This document shows, in pieces, positions 53,841-63,118 of a stretch of 64,000 bases of DNA; position 1 is the stretch's first letter; each line of letters starts with the position of its first letter. The translations under genes and the position numbers were made by a program. The DNA lies in the NCBI RefSeq assembly GCF_001439785.1, contig NZ_JYLI01000003.1, forward strand, positions 124,001 to 188,000, given 5' to 3'. The notes under the pieces were generated by a model. It worked only from the letters and a program-made list of their open reading frames with translations. It was not told the origin of the DNA and made no database searches. The DNA comes from Pseudomonas poae. Its GTDB lineage: Bacteria; Pseudomonadota; Gammaproteobacteria; Pseudomonadales; Pseudomonadaceae.

Positions 53841-54278
53841 TTACTTCTTCAAGCCGTAATGCTCATCCAGCATGCCGGGGGCATTCGGCGTTTTTGGCGC
53901 GTAGTCCCGTGGTGGCTCCTGGTTTTCCCGAGGTGGCGTCAGTCGCTCCCGGGGGGCTTGCGGTGCATCGGAATGCAGCGCGGCCAGCAGGCGCTGGCGG
54001 GTGATGTCATCCAGGGCCAGGCGGTTGGCGCCATCGGCGAGATGGTCCTGTACATCCTGGTAGCTCTGGGTGAGTTTCTTGACCAGGGTCGCGGTGCTGT
54101 TGAAGTGGGTAACAACCTCGTTCTGATAACTGTCAAAACGTTCCTGAATGTCATCCAGCTGACGCTGCGTGCGGTTAGGCGCGGCATTCGGCAGCAGGCG
54201 AGCAACCAGGAATCCAATGGCGACACCGGCAACCAGGGCAAGAGTCGGCAACAACCAAACTAAGAGCGAGTGTTCCAC
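53841..54278 (-). CDS. zapG: Z-ring-associated protein ZapG (YhcB, DUF1043)
   Basis: A 145-residue inner-membrane protein: one N-terminal membrane helix (LLVWLLPTLALVAGVAIGFL), then a coiled-coil cytoplasmic part (about 35-100; RQLDDIQERFDSYQNEVVTH) and a proline-rich tail. YhcB/ZapG links envelope synthesis and cell division in E. coli. The motif SYQDVQDHLADGANRLA is typical of the family. The ribosome binding site AGGAAGG is nine bases before the ATG. Confidence 0.88.
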   Translation of the reverse strand: MEHSLLVWLLPTLALVAGVAIGFLVARLLPNAAPNRTQRQLDDIQERFDSYQNEVVTHFNSTATLVKKLTQSYQDVQDHLADGANRLALDDITRQRLLAALHSDAPQAPRERLTPPRENQEPPRDYAPKTPNAPGMLDEHYGLKK

Positions 54279-54425
54279 GAGTCCTTCCTCTATAAACGGC
54301 TTTGCTTTACGTTAACGGCTCGGACCTGCGCTGTATACCGCGATTAAGCTCGCAATGATGCCATGCACAGACTTTTAGCTAGACGAGTCGACCCTTTGAG
54401 AGGTCACGGAGTTCATCTCTTGCTC

Positions 54426-55055
54426 ATGCGTGAAACCCCCGTTTTGATCGATGGCCCGGTGGGCCAATTGGAAGCCCTGTACCTGGATCACCCCGAGCCA
54501 CGCGGCCTGGCGCTGATCTGCCATCCCAACCCGGTGCAGGGCGGGACCATGCTTAATAAAGTCGTTTCGACCCTGCAGCGCACCGCGCGCGATGCCGGTT
54601 TGATTACGCTGCGTTTTAATTACCGTGGCGTCGGCGCCAGTGCCGGCACCCATGACATGGCCACCGGTGAAGTCGACGATGCCGAAGCGGCCGCCACTTG
54701 GCTGAGGGAAAAACACCCTGACCTGCCGATCACCCTGCTGGGGTTTTCCTTCGGCGGTTATGTGGCCGCCAGCCTCGGCGGTCGCCTGGAAGCAAAGGGC
54801 GAGCAACTTGCGCATCTGTTCATGGTCGCCGCTGCGGTGATGCGCATGCGCGATACCGATGTACTGCCGCAGGGCTGCCCGCTGACCGTGATCCAGCCGG
54901 AAACCGACGAAGTCGTCGACCCGCAAATCGTCTACGACTGGTCCGCCGCCTTGAAACGCCCCCATGAGCTGCTGAAAGTGGCAGAATGCGGGCACTTTTT
55001 TCATGGCAAGCTCACCGATCTGAAGGATCTGGTGTTGCCGCGCCTCTCGAATTGA
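54426..55055 (+). CDS. Alpha/beta hydrolase
   Basis: A 209-residue cytoplasmic serine hydrolase of the small YmfQ/dienelactone-like type. The oxyanion region CHPNPVQGGTM and NYRGVGASAG precede the nucleophile elbow LGFSFGGYVA (Ser in GxSxG), with Asp in TDEVVDP and His in CGHFFHG. The substrate is unknown. The ATG at 54426 lies at the family start; the frame extends 21 codons upstream. It ends 24 bases before trpS and is probably cotranscribed with it. Confidence 0.85.
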   Translation: MRETPVLIDGPVGQLEALYLDHPEPRGLALICHPNPVQGGTMLNKVVSTLQRTARDAGLITLRFNYRGVGASAGTHDMATGEVDDAEAAATWLREKHPDLPITLLGFSFGGYVAASLGGRLEAKGEQLAHLFMVAAAVMRMRDTDVLPQGCPLTVIQPETDEVVDPQIVYDWSAALKRPHELLKVAECGHFFHGKLTDLKDLVLPRLSN

Positions 55056-55079
55056 CAGCAGTCTGACAAGCGATTACCC

Positions 55080-56435
55080 ATGACGACTCGTACCCGTATC
55101 CTCACCGGCATTACCACCACCGGCACGCCGCACCTGGGCAACTACGCCGGTGCGATTCGCCCGGCGATCCTGGCAAGCGAAGACGCCAATGCCGACTCCT
55201 TCTACTTTCTGGCCGACTACCACGCCCTGATCAAGTGCGATGACCCGCAGCGCATCCAGCGCTCGCGCATGGAAATCGCCGCGACCTGGCTGGCCGGTGG
55301 CCTGGATGTGAACCGGGTGACGTTCTATCGCCAGTCCGACATTCCGGAAATTCCCGAGCTTACCTGGCTGCTGACCTGCGTGGCGGCCAAGGGCCTGCTC
55401 AACCGCGCGCATGCCTACAAGGCGTCGGTGGACAAGAACGTGGAAACCGGCGAAGACCCGGACGCGGGTATCAGCATGGGCCTTTACAGCTACCCGGTGC
55501 TGATGGCGGCGGACATCCTGATGTTCAACGCGCACAAGGTGCCGGTCGGTCGCGACCAGATCCAGCACGTGGAAATGGCCCGGGATATCGGCCAGCGCTT
55601 CAACCACCTGTTCGGCAAGGGCAAGGAGTTTTTCACCATGCCCGAAGCATTGATCGAAGAAAGCGTCGCCACCTTGCCGGGCCTGGATGGTCGCAAGATG
55701 TCCAAGAGCTACGACAACACCATCCCGTTGTTCACCAGCGCCAAGGACATGAAGGACTCGATCTCGCGCATCGTCACCGACTCCCGCGCCCCGGGCGAAG
55801 CCAAGGACCCGGACAATTCGCACCTGTTCACGCTTTACCAGGCGTTCGCCACCAAGGCCCAGGAAGAAGAGTTCCGCGCTGAGTTGTTGCAAGGCCTGGG
55901 CTGGGGCGAGGCGAAGAGCCGCCTGTTCAACCTGCTCGACGGCCAGCTCGGCGAAGCTCGCGAGCGCTATCACCAGTTGATGTCGCGCCCGGCGGACATG
56001 GAAGACCTGCTGATGGTCGGCGCCAGGAAGGCCCGCGCCGTGGCGGCGCCGTTCCTTGCCGAGTTGCGTGAGGCGGTGGGCTTGCGTTCATTCGTCGAGC
56101 AGGCTGCTGCTCCCGTCAGCGCCAAGAAGAAAGCCGCCAAAGCCGCGCGCTTCGTGAGCTTCCGTGAAGACGACGGCAGCTTCCGCTTCCGCTTGTTGGC
56201 TGCCGATGGCGAGCAACTGCTGCTGTCGCGCAACTTCGCCGACGGTAAAGCCGCGGGTGCGGTGACCAAACAGCTGCAAAGTGGCGTGATGCTGGACGTG
56301 CGTCCTGAAGCTCTGGGTTTCAGCGTGTGGCTGGACGGCGCGGCAGTCGCCGACAGCGCTCAGTTCGCCGATAACGCGAGCCGCGATGCCGCCATCGTCG
56401 CCTTGCGCGTCGCGTTGACCCCAACCGAGGATTAA
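55080..56435 (+). CDS. trpS: Tryptophan--tRNA ligase with C-terminal extension
   Basis: A 451-residue class I aminoacyl-tRNA synthetase. The HIGH-like motif is TPHLGNYAGA (residues 16-25) and KMSKS is at 206-210. The catalytic and anticodon-binding parts end near residue 340, which is the full length of most bacterial TrpS. A lysine-rich linker (AKKKAAKAA) then leads to an extra domain of about 90 residues (358-451) with FRFRLLAADGEQLLLSRNF, similar in pattern to the UPF0339/DUF1508 (YegP) fold. The gene is followed by its own terminator. Confidence 0.94.
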   Translation: MTTRTRILTGITTTGTPHLGNYAGAIRPAILASEDANADSFYFLADYHALIKCDDPQRIQRSRMEIAATWLAGGLDVNRVTFYRQSDIPEIPELTWLLTCVAAKGLLNRAHAYKASVDKNVETGEDPDAGISMGLYSYPVLMAADILMFNAHKVPVGRDQIQHVEMARDIGQRFNHLFGKGKEFFTMPEALIEESVATLPGLDGRKMSKSYDNTIPLFTSAKDMKDSISRIVTDSRAPGEAKDPDNSHLFTLYQAFATKAQEEEFRAELLQGLGWGEAKSRLFNLLDGQLGEARERYHQLMSRPADMEDLLMVGARKARAVAAPFLAELREAVGLRSFVEQAAAPVSAKKKAAKAARFVSFREDDGSFRFRLLAADGEQLLLSRNFADGKAAGAVTKQLQSGVMLDVRPEALGFSVWLDGAAVADSAQFADNASRDAAIVALRVALTPTED

Positions 56436-56464
56436 CCCGACCAAGGGTTGATTGCCATTCCCCA

Positions 56465-56495
56465 GGGCCGCCGCTACAGTGACGGCCCGTTTTTG
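56465..56495 (+). terminator. Terminator of trpS
   Basis: GGGCCG / CGGCCC arms with an extended inner pairing are followed by five T. It lies 30 bases after the trpS stop and 20 bases ahead of zapE. Confidence 0.75.
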
Positions 56496-56514
56496 TTGCC
56501 TTGCTAACGAAATT

Positions 56515-57609
56515 ATGACGCCCCTAGAACGATATCAAGCTGATCTGAAACGCCCTGAATTCTTCCATGATGCGGCGCAGGAAAATGCCGTGCGTCATTT
56601 GCAGCGCCTGTACGACGACCTCGTCGCGGCCTCGCAGAACAAGCCCGGTATGTTCAGCAAGCTGTTTGGCAAGAAAGACCAGACGCCGGTCAAAGGCCTG
56701 TACTTCTGGGGCGGCGTTGGCCGGGGCAAGACCTACCTGGTGGACACCTTCTTCGAAGCGCTGCCGTTCAAGGAAAAGGTGCGCACGCACTTTCACCGCT
56801 TCATGAAGCGCGTGCACGAAGAGATGAAAACCCTGCCGGGTGAGAAAAACCCGCTGACCATCATCGCCAAGCGCTTTTCCGACGAGGCCAGGGTGATCTG
56901 CTTCGATGAGTTCTTTGTCTCCGACATCACCGACGCGATGATTCTCGGCACCTTGATGGAAGAGCTGTTCAAGAACGGCGTGACCCTGGTCGCCACCTCG
57001 AACATCGTGCCCGACGGCTTGTACAAGGATGGCCTGCAGCGTGCGCGCTTCCTGCCGGCCATCGCGTTGATCAAGCAGAATACCGAGATCGTCAACGTCG
57101 ACAGCGGCGTCGACTACCGCCTGCGTCATCTCGAGCAGGCGGAGCTGTTCCACTTTCCGTTGAACGAGGCGGCCCACGAAAGCCTGAAAAAAAGCTTCCG
57201 CGCTCTGACGCCGGAATGCACCCAGGCGGTGGAAAACGACAAGCTGATGATCGAGAACCGCGAAATCATCGCCTTGCGTACCTGCGACGACGTGGCCTGG
57301 TTCGAGTTCCGCCAGCTGTGCGACGGCCCGCGCAGCCAGAACGACTACATCGAACTGGGCAAGATCTTCCATGCGGTGATCCTCAGCGGCGTGGAGCAGA
57401 TGAGTGTGACCACCGACGATATCGCGCGGCGGTTCATCAACATGGTCGATGAGTTCTACGACCGTAACGTCAAGCTGATCATCTCGGCGGAAGTCGAGCT
57501 CAAGGACCTCTACACCGGCGGTCGCCTGAACTTCGAGTTCCAGCGCACGTTGAGCCGGTTGCTGGAGATGCAGTCCCACGAGTTCCTGTCGCGCGGGCAC
57601 AAGCCGTAA
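56515..57609 (+). CDS. zapE: Cell division ATPase ZapE (AFG1 family)
   Basis: A 364-residue P-loop ATPase. Walker A GGVGRGKT (about residues 67-74), Walker B VICFDEFFV, sensor VATSNIVPDGLY, and the C-terminal RRFINMVDEFYDRNVKLIIS. In E. coli ZapE acts on the Z-ring under stress; mitochondrial AFG1 relatives handle damaged proteins. The ATG at 56515 matches the family start (TPLERYQADL). Located between trpS and a REPIN; upstream of rplM in the same way as in other gammaproteobacteria, with two unrelated genes between here. Confidence 0.94.
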   Translation: MTPLERYQADLKRPEFFHDAAQENAVRHLQRLYDDLVAASQNKPGMFSKLFGKKDQTPVKGLYFWGGVGRGKTYLVDTFFEALPFKEKVRTHFHRFMKRVHEEMKTLPGEKNPLTIIAKRFSDEARVICFDEFFVSDITDAMILGTLMEELFKNGVTLVATSNIVPDGLYKDGLQRARFLPAIALIKQNTEIVNVDSGVDYRLRHLEQAELFHFPLNEAAHESLKKSFRALTPECTQAVENDKLMIENREIIALRTCDDVAWFEFRQLCDGPRSQNDYIELGKIFHAVILSGVEQMSVTTDDIARRFINMVDEFYDRNVKLIISAEVELKDLYTGGRLNFEFQRTLSRLLEMQSHEFLSRGHKP

Positions 57610-57636
57610 GCAATCTGCAGAGCAATGGAGGTTCAG

Positions 57637-57726
57637 TGTGGGAGCCGGGCTTGCCCGCGATAGCGGTGTGTCAGCAACTAATCTGCTAGTTGATACACCG
57701 CTATCGCAGGCAAGCCAGCTCCCACA
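57637..57726. repeat. REPIN-type paired REP palindrome
   Basis: Arms GGGAGCCGGGCTTGCCCGCG and CAGGCAAGCCAGCTCCC with the shared GATAGC / GCTATC and GGTGT / ACACC extensions. Located between zapE and the converging regulator gene. The two arms differ, so they derive from two REP subtypes. Confidence 0.8.
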
Positions 57727-57746
57727 TGGGTTTGTGTTTGCTTGGT

Positions 57747-58742
57747 TTATGCGGCTTGCTGGAATTGCTGGCGGTACTGGTTCGGTGACAGTTCGGTGTG
57801 CTGCCTGAACAACCGCGCGAAGAAACTCGCATCGTCATAACCCACCTCATAGCTGATGGTCTTGATGCTCTTGCGGCTGCCCGAGAGCAGGCCCTTGGCC
57901 GTCTCGATACGCAGGCGTTGCAGGTAGTGCAGCGGCTTGTCGCCGGTGGCGGTCTGGAAGCGGCGCATGAAGTTGCGAATGCTCATGCCGTGCTCGCGGG
58001 CCACGTCTTCGAAGCGAAACTTGTCGGCGAAATGCTCTTCGAGCCAGTGCTGGATCTGCAGGATGATGACGTCCTGGTGCAGCTTTTGTCCGCCGAAGCC
58101 GATGCGTCCCGGCGAGTAACTGCGCTGCACCTCATAGAGGATGTCACGGGCCACGGCCTGGGCGATGTTGGCGCCGCAGAAGCGTTCGATCAGGTAGATG
58201 TAGAGGTCGCAGGCCGAGGTGGTGCCGCCGGCGCAGTACAGGTTATCGGCGTCGGTCAGGTGCTTGTCCTGATTGAGGTGAACCTGGGGAAAGCGCTCGC
58301 TGAAGGCCGTGAAAAAGCGCCAGTAAGTAGTGGCCTCCTTGCCATCAAGCAGGCCGGCTTCGGCCAGCCAGAACACCCCGGTGGCTTCGCCGCACAGTAC
58401 GGCGCCACGGGCATGTTGCTCGCGCAGCCATGGCAGCACTTGCGGGTAGCGGGTGCACAGGGTTTCGAAGTCGTCCCAGAAGGCCGGTAACACGATGATG
58501 TCGGCGTCTTCCAGGCCGCCGTCAACCGGCATGATCACGTCGCTGAAGCTGCGCACCGGTTGGCCGTCGGGGCTGACCAGGCGGGTTTCGAAGCCCGGGT
58601 TCAGGCCCAGGCCCTGCTGTTTGCCGTAGCGCAGGCTGGCGAGGTGAAAAAAATCCTTGGCTTGCATGAGCGTGGACGCGAACACCCGGTCGATGGCCAG
58701 GATGCTGACGCGCCGCAACAGCGTGGAGGCTTGGTTGGACAT
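57747..58742 (-). CDS. GlxA-type AraC-family regulator with DJ-1/PfpI domain
   Basis: A 331-residue transcription regulator. Residues about 10-190 form a DJ-1/PfpI (class I glutamine amidotransferase-like) domain with the nucleophile-elbow-like AVLCGEATGVFWLAEAG (Cys-Gly) but probably a sensor, not an enzyme. Residues about 225-325 are a double AraC helix-turn-helix (FEDVAREHGMSIRNFMRRF, IKTISYEVGYDDASFFARLF). Relatives control amino-acid, betaine or aldehyde metabolism. The target may be the neighbouring aldo/keto reductase, but this is only inference from position. Confidence 0.88.
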   Translation of the reverse strand: MSNQASTLLRRVSILAIDRVFASTLMQAKDFFHLASLRYGKQQGLGLNPGFETRLVSPDGQPVRSFSDVIMPVDGGLEDADIIVLPAFWDDFETLCTRYPQVLPWLREQHARGAVLCGEATGVFWLAEAGLLDGKEATTYWRFFTAFSERFPQVHLNQDKHLTDADNLYCAGGTTSACDLYIYLIERFCGANIAQAVARDILYEVQRSYSPGRIGFGGQKLHQDVIILQIQHWLEEHFADKFRFEDVAREHGMSIRNFMRRFQTATGDKPLHYLQRLRIETAKGLLSGSRKSIKTISYEVGYDDASFFARLFRQHTELSPNQYRQQFQQAA

Positions 58743-58877
58743 GATTTCATTTATTCTTATAGGGGAAAGTGGTCACCAGACGGCTGGATCGTCTTATTTT
58801 TCGCCAGCCGTGTCCAGCCCCCTGTGACGCTGTCGGGAGCGAGCACCCACTTACATTCAACGGTGTTTACCGATCAA

Positions 58878-58908
58878 GTGTGGGAGGGCGCCTGCTGCCG
58901 ATAGCGGT
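58878..58908. repeat. Single REP unit
   Basis: TGTGGGAGGGCGCCTGCTGC followed by CGATAGCGG, the usual REP head with changed centre, between the reductase and the regulator gene. Confidence 0.5.
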
Positions 58909-58919
58909 TTACACACCCA

Positions 58920-59960
58920 TCAAGGTGCAGGGTTGGGATGCTCCTTCTGAATCGCCTCGATGCCGTCCAGCACGTCCCTGGACAACTTCAGCTCGGCACT
59001 GGCAATGTTGCTGTCCAGTTGCGCCAGGCTTGTGGCGCCAATGATATTGCTGGTCACGAACGGCTGCTGCGTGACGAACGCCAGGGCCATCTGCGCCGGG
59101 TCCAGGCCATGCTCCCGCGCCAGCGCCACATAGCGGCTGCAGGCCGCTTCCGACTGCGGGTTGAAGTAGCGGCTGAAGCGGCTGTATTCCGTCAGCCGCG
59201 CCTTGGCCGGGCGGGCGCCGTTTTCGTATTTGCCGCTGAGCATGCCGAACGCCAGCGGCGAGTAGGCCAGCAGGCCGCACTGTTCGCGAATCGCCACTTC
59301 CGCCAGGCCCACTTCAAAGCTGCGGTTGAGCAGGTTGTAGGGGTTCTGGATCGACACCGCACGCGGCCAGCCACGGGCTTCGGCCAGGGCCAGGAATTTC
59401 ATGGTGCCCCATGGCGTTTCATTGGACAGGCCGATGTGGCGGATCTTGCCAGCCTTGACCTGCTCGTCCAGCGCTTCGAGGGTTTCCTCCAGTGGGGTGA
59501 TGTCTGGCTGATCCTCGTGCTGGTAGCTCAGCTTGCCGAAGAAGTTGGTGTTGCGCTCCGGCCAGTGCAGTTGGTAGAGGTCGATCCAGTCGGTTTGCAG
59601 GCGCTTGAGGCTGGCGTCCAGCGCCTGCACGATGTGGGTGCGGTTGTGTTTGAGGTTGCGGTCACGGATATAGTCGATGCCGTTGCCGGGGCCGGCGATC
59701 TTGCTGGCCAGGATCCAGTCGGCACGGTCGCCGCGGCTTTTGAAGTAGTTGCCGATATACCGCTCGGTGGTGGCATAGGTGTCGGCCTTGGGCGGCACGG
59801 GGTACATTTCGGCGGTATCGAGGAAATTGATTCCGGCTGCCTTGGCCCGTTCAATCTGGGCGAAAGCCTCTGCCTCGCTGTTCTGTTCACCCCAGGTCAT
59901 GGTGCCCAGGGCTATCGCGCTCACGTTCAGATCCGTACGGCCCAGCTGTCGATAATCCAT
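58920..59960 (-). CDS. NADP(H)-dependent aldo/keto reductase (Tas-like)
   Basis: A 346-residue cytoplasmic TIM-barrel reductase, the same length as E. coli Tas. The catalytic tetrad is visible: Asp and Tyr in NFLDTAEMYPVP, Lys in LASKIAGPG, His in YQLHWPERN. Cofactor-binding end ATSLAQLDSNI near the C-terminus is typical of AKR12/Tas-type enzymes. The ATG at 59960 has AAGGAG seven bases upstream; an open frame reaches 60023. Divergent from rplM. Confidence 0.9.
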   Translation of the reverse strand: MDYRQLGRTDLNVSAIALGTMTWGEQNSEAEAFAQIERAKAAGINFLDTAEMYPVPPKADTYATTERYIGNYFKSRGDRADWILASKIAGPGNGIDYIRDRNLKHNRTHIVQALDASLKRLQTDWIDLYQLHWPERNTNFFGKLSYQHEDQPDITPLEETLEALDEQVKAGKIRHIGLSNETPWGTMKFLALAEARGWPRAVSIQNPYNLLNRSFEVGLAEVAIREQCGLLAYSPLAFGMLSGKYENGARPAKARLTEYSRFSRYFNPQSEAACSRYVALAREHGLDPAQMALAFVTQQPFVTSNIIGATSLAQLDSNIASAELKLSRDVLDGIEAIQKEHPNPAP

Positions 59961-60138
59961 CGGGTACTCCTTGCAGGGAAAACAATCATAAAAGCAGGTT
60001 GAATTTTTTTTCGCAATCTGCATAATTGCCCACCTCTTTCTGCAGTGGAAGTGATGCGCCGTCTGCCGAAGAATCTTGCCGTTGAACGGACGCGCCGACC
60101 CGAGCCCCCGATAGCGTCTGTATCCGGCTGCCTTTGAC

Positions 60139-60167
60139 TTGTCAAAGTACGCACTATTCAGTAAGAT
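60139..60167 (+). promoter_or_regulatory. Sigma-70 promoter of rplM-rpsI
   Basis: -35 TTGTCA (60139-60144) and -10 TAAGAT (60162-60167) are 17 bases apart, giving a leader of about 37 bases ahead of rplM. The overlapping TTGACT (60134) would give poor spacing. Confidence 0.6.
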
Positions 60168-60209
60168 CCGCCGTCTAATTTACAGGGCGGCCCCTGAGGC
60201 TATTAAAGA

Positions 60210-60638
60210 ATGACAACTTTTACTGCAAAACCGGAAACAGTTCAGCGCGACTGGTTTGTCGTCGACGCCGCTGGTCAGACCCTGGGTCGTCTGGCCACTG
60301 AAGTCGCCAGCCGTCTGCGTGGCAAGCACAAGCCTGAGTACACCCCTCACGTTGATACCGGTGACTACATCGTGATCATCAACGCTGAGCAGGTACGTGT
60401 TACCGGCAACAAAGCGCAAGACAAAATGTACTACCGTCACTCCGGTTTCCCAGGCGGTATCAAGTCTTCCAACTTTGAAGGCCTGATCTCCAAGAAGCCT
60501 GAAGCCCCGATCGAAATCGCGGTCAAAGGCATGCTGCCGAAGGGCCCACTGGGTCGCGATATGTTTCGCAAGCTGAAAGTCTATGCGGGCGCTGTACACC
60601 CTCATGCTGCTCAGCAGCCCCAAGAACTGAAGTTTTAA
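60210..60638 (+). CDS. rplM: 50S ribosomal protein L13
   Basis: A 142-residue ribosomal protein of normal length. It begins [18 protein letters not shown] and contains [21 protein letters not shown] and the signature [20 protein letters not shown]. It is an early-assembling protein of the large subunit that also binds its own leader in E. coli. First gene of the rplM-rpsI operon; codon usage is that of a highly expressed gene (CGT, GGT, AAA). Confidence 0.98.
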   Translation: MTTFTAKPETVQRDWFVVDAAGQTLGRLATEVASRLRGKHKPEYTPHVDTGDYIVIINAEQVRVTGNKAQDKMYYRHSGFPGGIKSSNFEGLISKKPEAPIEIAVKGMLPKGPLGRDMFRKLKVYAGAVHPHAAQQPQELKF

Positions 60639-60652
60639 CGGAATAGTTCATT

Positions 60653-61045
60653 ATGTCGGCGACTCAAAATTACGGCACTGGCCGTCGCAAAACCGCAACC
60701 GCACGCGTTTTCCTGCGTCCGGGCACTGGTAACATCTCGATCAACAACCGCACTCTGGAAAACTTCTTCGGTCGCGAAACTGCCCGCATGGTAGTTCGTC
60801 AGCCGCTGGAACTGACCGAGACCGTTGAAAAGTTCGACATCTACGTCACCGTTATCGGTGGCGGTGTAAGTGGTCAGGCTGGCGCAATCCGCCACGGTAT
60901 CACTCGCGCTCTGATGCAGTACGACGAAACCCTGCGTGGCGCTCTGCGCAAAGCTGGCTTCGTGACTCGCGATGCCCGTGAAGTTGAACGTAAGAAAGTC
61001 GGTCTGCGTAAAGCGCGTAAGCGTCCGCAGTACTCGAAGCGTTAA
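60653..61045 (+). CDS. rpsI: 30S ribosomal protein S9
   Basis: A 130-residue ribosomal protein of normal length. It starts [20 protein letters not shown], contains [15 protein letters not shown] and ends in the conserved basic tail [17 protein letters not shown], whose last Arg contacts the P-site tRNA. It follows rplM by 14 bases and is closed by a strong terminator. Confidence 0.98.
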   Translation: MSATQNYGTGRRKTATARVFLRPGTGNISINNRTLENFFGRETARMVVRQPLELTETVEKFDIYVTVIGGGVSGQAGAIRHGITRALMQYDETLRGALRKAGFVTRDAREVERKKVGLRKARKRPQYSKR

Positions 61046-61065
61046 TTCGCTTTACGTTCCACAAA

Positions 61066-61098
61066 AACGCCCAGTCTCCTCACGGAGCTGGGCGTTTT
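61066..61098 (+). terminator. Terminator of rplM-rpsI
   Basis: AACGCCCAG / CTGGGCGTT arms with an inner CTCC/GGAG stem are followed by six T, 20 bases after the rpsI stop. Confidence 0.92.
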
Positions 61099-61313
61099 TT
61101 ATTGCTCGGGATTCGTGCGTATTTTCCTCGGTGACAACATGCCACGTCCGTATAGTCCTTATACTTCAAGGGCTGTTGGCCAGGCTCAGGGGGACTCCCT
61201 TTTCACGGATGTGGCTTTTAACTACCATCCGACAACGCTTTTACAGGCAGAGATTCAACACTGAGCAGGCGCCTGATTTAGCGGGCTATAGAGCTGATGG
61301 GGGGGAGGATTGA

Positions 61314-61907
61314 ATGAGCAATGACGGCGTGAATGCAGGCTGGCGTCGCTTCCTGGTAGCAGCCACCTCTGTGGTGGGTGCTGCTGGAGCGGTGGGGGCT
61401 GCGGTCCCGTTCGTGGGGTCATGGTTCCCCAGCGCCAAGGCGAAAGCTGCGGGCGCGCCGGTGAAGGTGAATGTCAGCAAGATCGAGCCTGGGCAGCAGA
61501 TGATTGTCGAGTGGCGCGGCCAGCCGGTGTTCATTGTGCGTCGTACCGAGGAAATTCTGAGGAATCTGAAAAGCCTCGAAGCCCGTTTGTCTGACCCCAG
61601 CTCCGAGAACTCCGACCAGCCCGCCTATGCCAGGAATGAAGTGCGTTCGATCAAACCCGAGATTCTGCTGCTGGTCGGTTTGTGTACGCACCTGGGTTGC
61701 TCACCGACGTTTCGCCCTGAAGTCGCACCGGTCGACCTGGGCAAGGACTGGGTTGGCGGCTACTTTTGCCCGTGCCACGGGTCCCATTACGACCTCGCCG
61801 GGCGCGTCTACAAATCCCAGCCTGCACCGCTGAACCTGCCCGTGCCGCCGCATTCCTACGAAACGGACGACGTAATTGTCATTGGCCTCGACCAGGAGAA
61901 CGGATGA
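61314..61907 (+). CDS. petA: Ubiquinol-cytochrome c reductase iron-sulfur subunit (Rieske)
   Basis: A 197-residue membrane-anchored subunit of cytochrome bc1. The N-terminal WRRFLVAATSVVGAAGAVGAA is a Tat-dependent signal anchor (double Arg kept). The 2Fe-2S cluster motifs are CTHLGC (124-129) and CPCHGS (152-157). It takes an electron from ubiquinol and passes it to cytochrome c1. The ATG has GGGGAGG five bases upstream. Two -10-like hexamers (TATAGT 61151, TATACT 61160) lie upstream but no good -35. The stop overlaps petB. Confidence 0.97.
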   Translation: MSNDGVNAGWRRFLVAATSVVGAAGAVGAAVPFVGSWFPSAKAKAAGAPVKVNVSKIEPGQQMIVEWRGQPVFIVRRTEEILRNLKSLEARLSDPSSENSDQPAYARNEVRSIKPEILLLVGLCTHLGCSPTFRPEVAPVDLGKDWVGGYFCPCHGSHYDLAGRVYKSQPAPLNLPVPPHSYETDDVIVIGLDQENG

Positions 61908-63118
61908 TGAGCAAGTTCATGGACTGGATCGATGCGCGCTTTCCCGCCACCAAACTGTGGGAAGGCCACCTCAGCAAGTACTACGTGCCGAAGAATTTCA
62001 ACTTCTTCTACTTCTTCGGCTCCCTGGCCTTGCTGGTGCTGTTCAACCAGATCATTACCGGCGTCTGGCTGACGATGAGTTACACGCCCACGGCTGAGGA
62101 AGCGTTCGCCTCCGTTGAAGGCATCATGCGTGACGTCAACCATGGAGCCACCCTTCGAACGCTGCATGCCGTGGGCGCCTCGATGTTCTTCATCGTCATC
62201 TACCTGCACATGTTCCGTGGCCTGCTTTACGGTTCCTACCAGAAGCCCCGCGAGCTGGTGTGGGTGTTCGGCATGCTGATCTACCTGGCGCTCATGGCAG
62301 AAGCTTTCATGGGCTATCTGCTGCCATGGGGGCAGATGTCGTACTGGGGCGCCCAGGTGATCATCTCGCTGTTCGGCGCAATTCCGCTGATCGGCAACGA
62401 CCTGGCCCAGTGGATCCGGGGTGACTACCTGGTTTCCGGCATCACCCTGAACCGTTTCTTCGCGTTGCACGTCGTGGCCCTGCCGATCGTGATCCTGGGG
62501 CTGGTGGTGCTGCACATCCTGGCGCTGCATGAGGTGGGGTCCAACAATCCGGATGGCGTGGACATCAAGCAGCACAAGGATGAGAACGGCATTCCGCTGG
62601 ACGGTATTCCATTCCACCCTTACTACACCGTGAAAGACCTTGTCGGCGTGGTGGTATTTCTATTCGTGTTCTGCTCGATCGTGTTCTTTTTCCCGGAAAT
62701 GGGCGGTTACTTCCTCGAGAGACCCAACTTCGAACCCGCCAACCCTCTCAAGACGCCCGAGCACATTGCCCCGGTCTGGTACTTCACGCCGTTCTACGCG
62801 ATCCTGCGCGCCATTCCCGACAAATTCATGGGCGTGATCGCCATGGGTGCCGCTGTCGCGGCGTTGTTCGTGTTGCCCTGGCTCGACCGTAGCCCGGTCA
62901 AGTCAATGCGCTACAAGGGCTGGCTGAGCAGGCTCTGGCTGTGGCTGTTCTGCATGTCGTTCGTGACGCTGGGCGTGCTGGGGCTACTGGCGCCGACGCC
63001 TGGGCGCACGGTGTTGTCGCAGGTCTGCACCTTCCTGTACTTCGCCTACTTCATGCTGATGCCGTTCTATACCCGGATCGAGAAGACCAGACCGGTTCCG
63101 CAAAGGGTGACGGGCTGA
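61907..63118 (+). CDS. petB: Cytochrome b of the bc1 complex
   Basis: A 403-residue polytopic subunit with eight or nine membrane segments. The four heme-ligating histidines lie in LRTLHAVGAS...IYLHMFRGLL and RFFALHVVALP...LVVLHILALHEVG; the quinol-site PEWY-like motif appears as APVWYFTPFYAIL and the cd-loop WGAQVIISLFGA is intact. AGGAG lies eight bases before the ATG at 61907; an ATG one codon earlier (61904) overlaps the petA stop and is the alternative. Ends by sharing a base with petC (TGATG). Confidence 0.97.
   Translation: MSKFMDWIDARFPATKLWEGHLSKYYVPKNFNFFYFFGSLALLVLFNQIITGVWLTMSYTPTAEEAFASVEGIMRDVNHGATLRTLHAVGASMFFIVIYLHMFRGLLYGSYQKPRELVWVFGMLIYLALMAEAFMGYLLPWGQMSYWGAQVIISLFGAIPLIGNDLAQWIRGDYLVSGITLNRFFALHVVALPIVILGLVVLHILALHEVGSNNPDGVDIKQHKDENGIPLDGIPFHPYYTVKDLVGVVVFLFVFCSIVFFFPEMGGYFLERPNFEPANPLKTPEHIAPVWYFTPFYAILRAIPDKFMGVIAMGAAVAALFVLPWLDRSPVKSMRYKGWLSRLWLWLFCMSFVTLGVLGLLAPTPGRTVLSQVCTFLYFAYFMLMPFYTRIEKTRPVPQRVTG

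Noticed and set aside
61131..61165. petA promoter from GTGACA with TATAGT or TATACT
   Set aside because: Spacings are 14 and 23 bases, neither acceptable for sigma-70; the true start cannot be decided from sequence.
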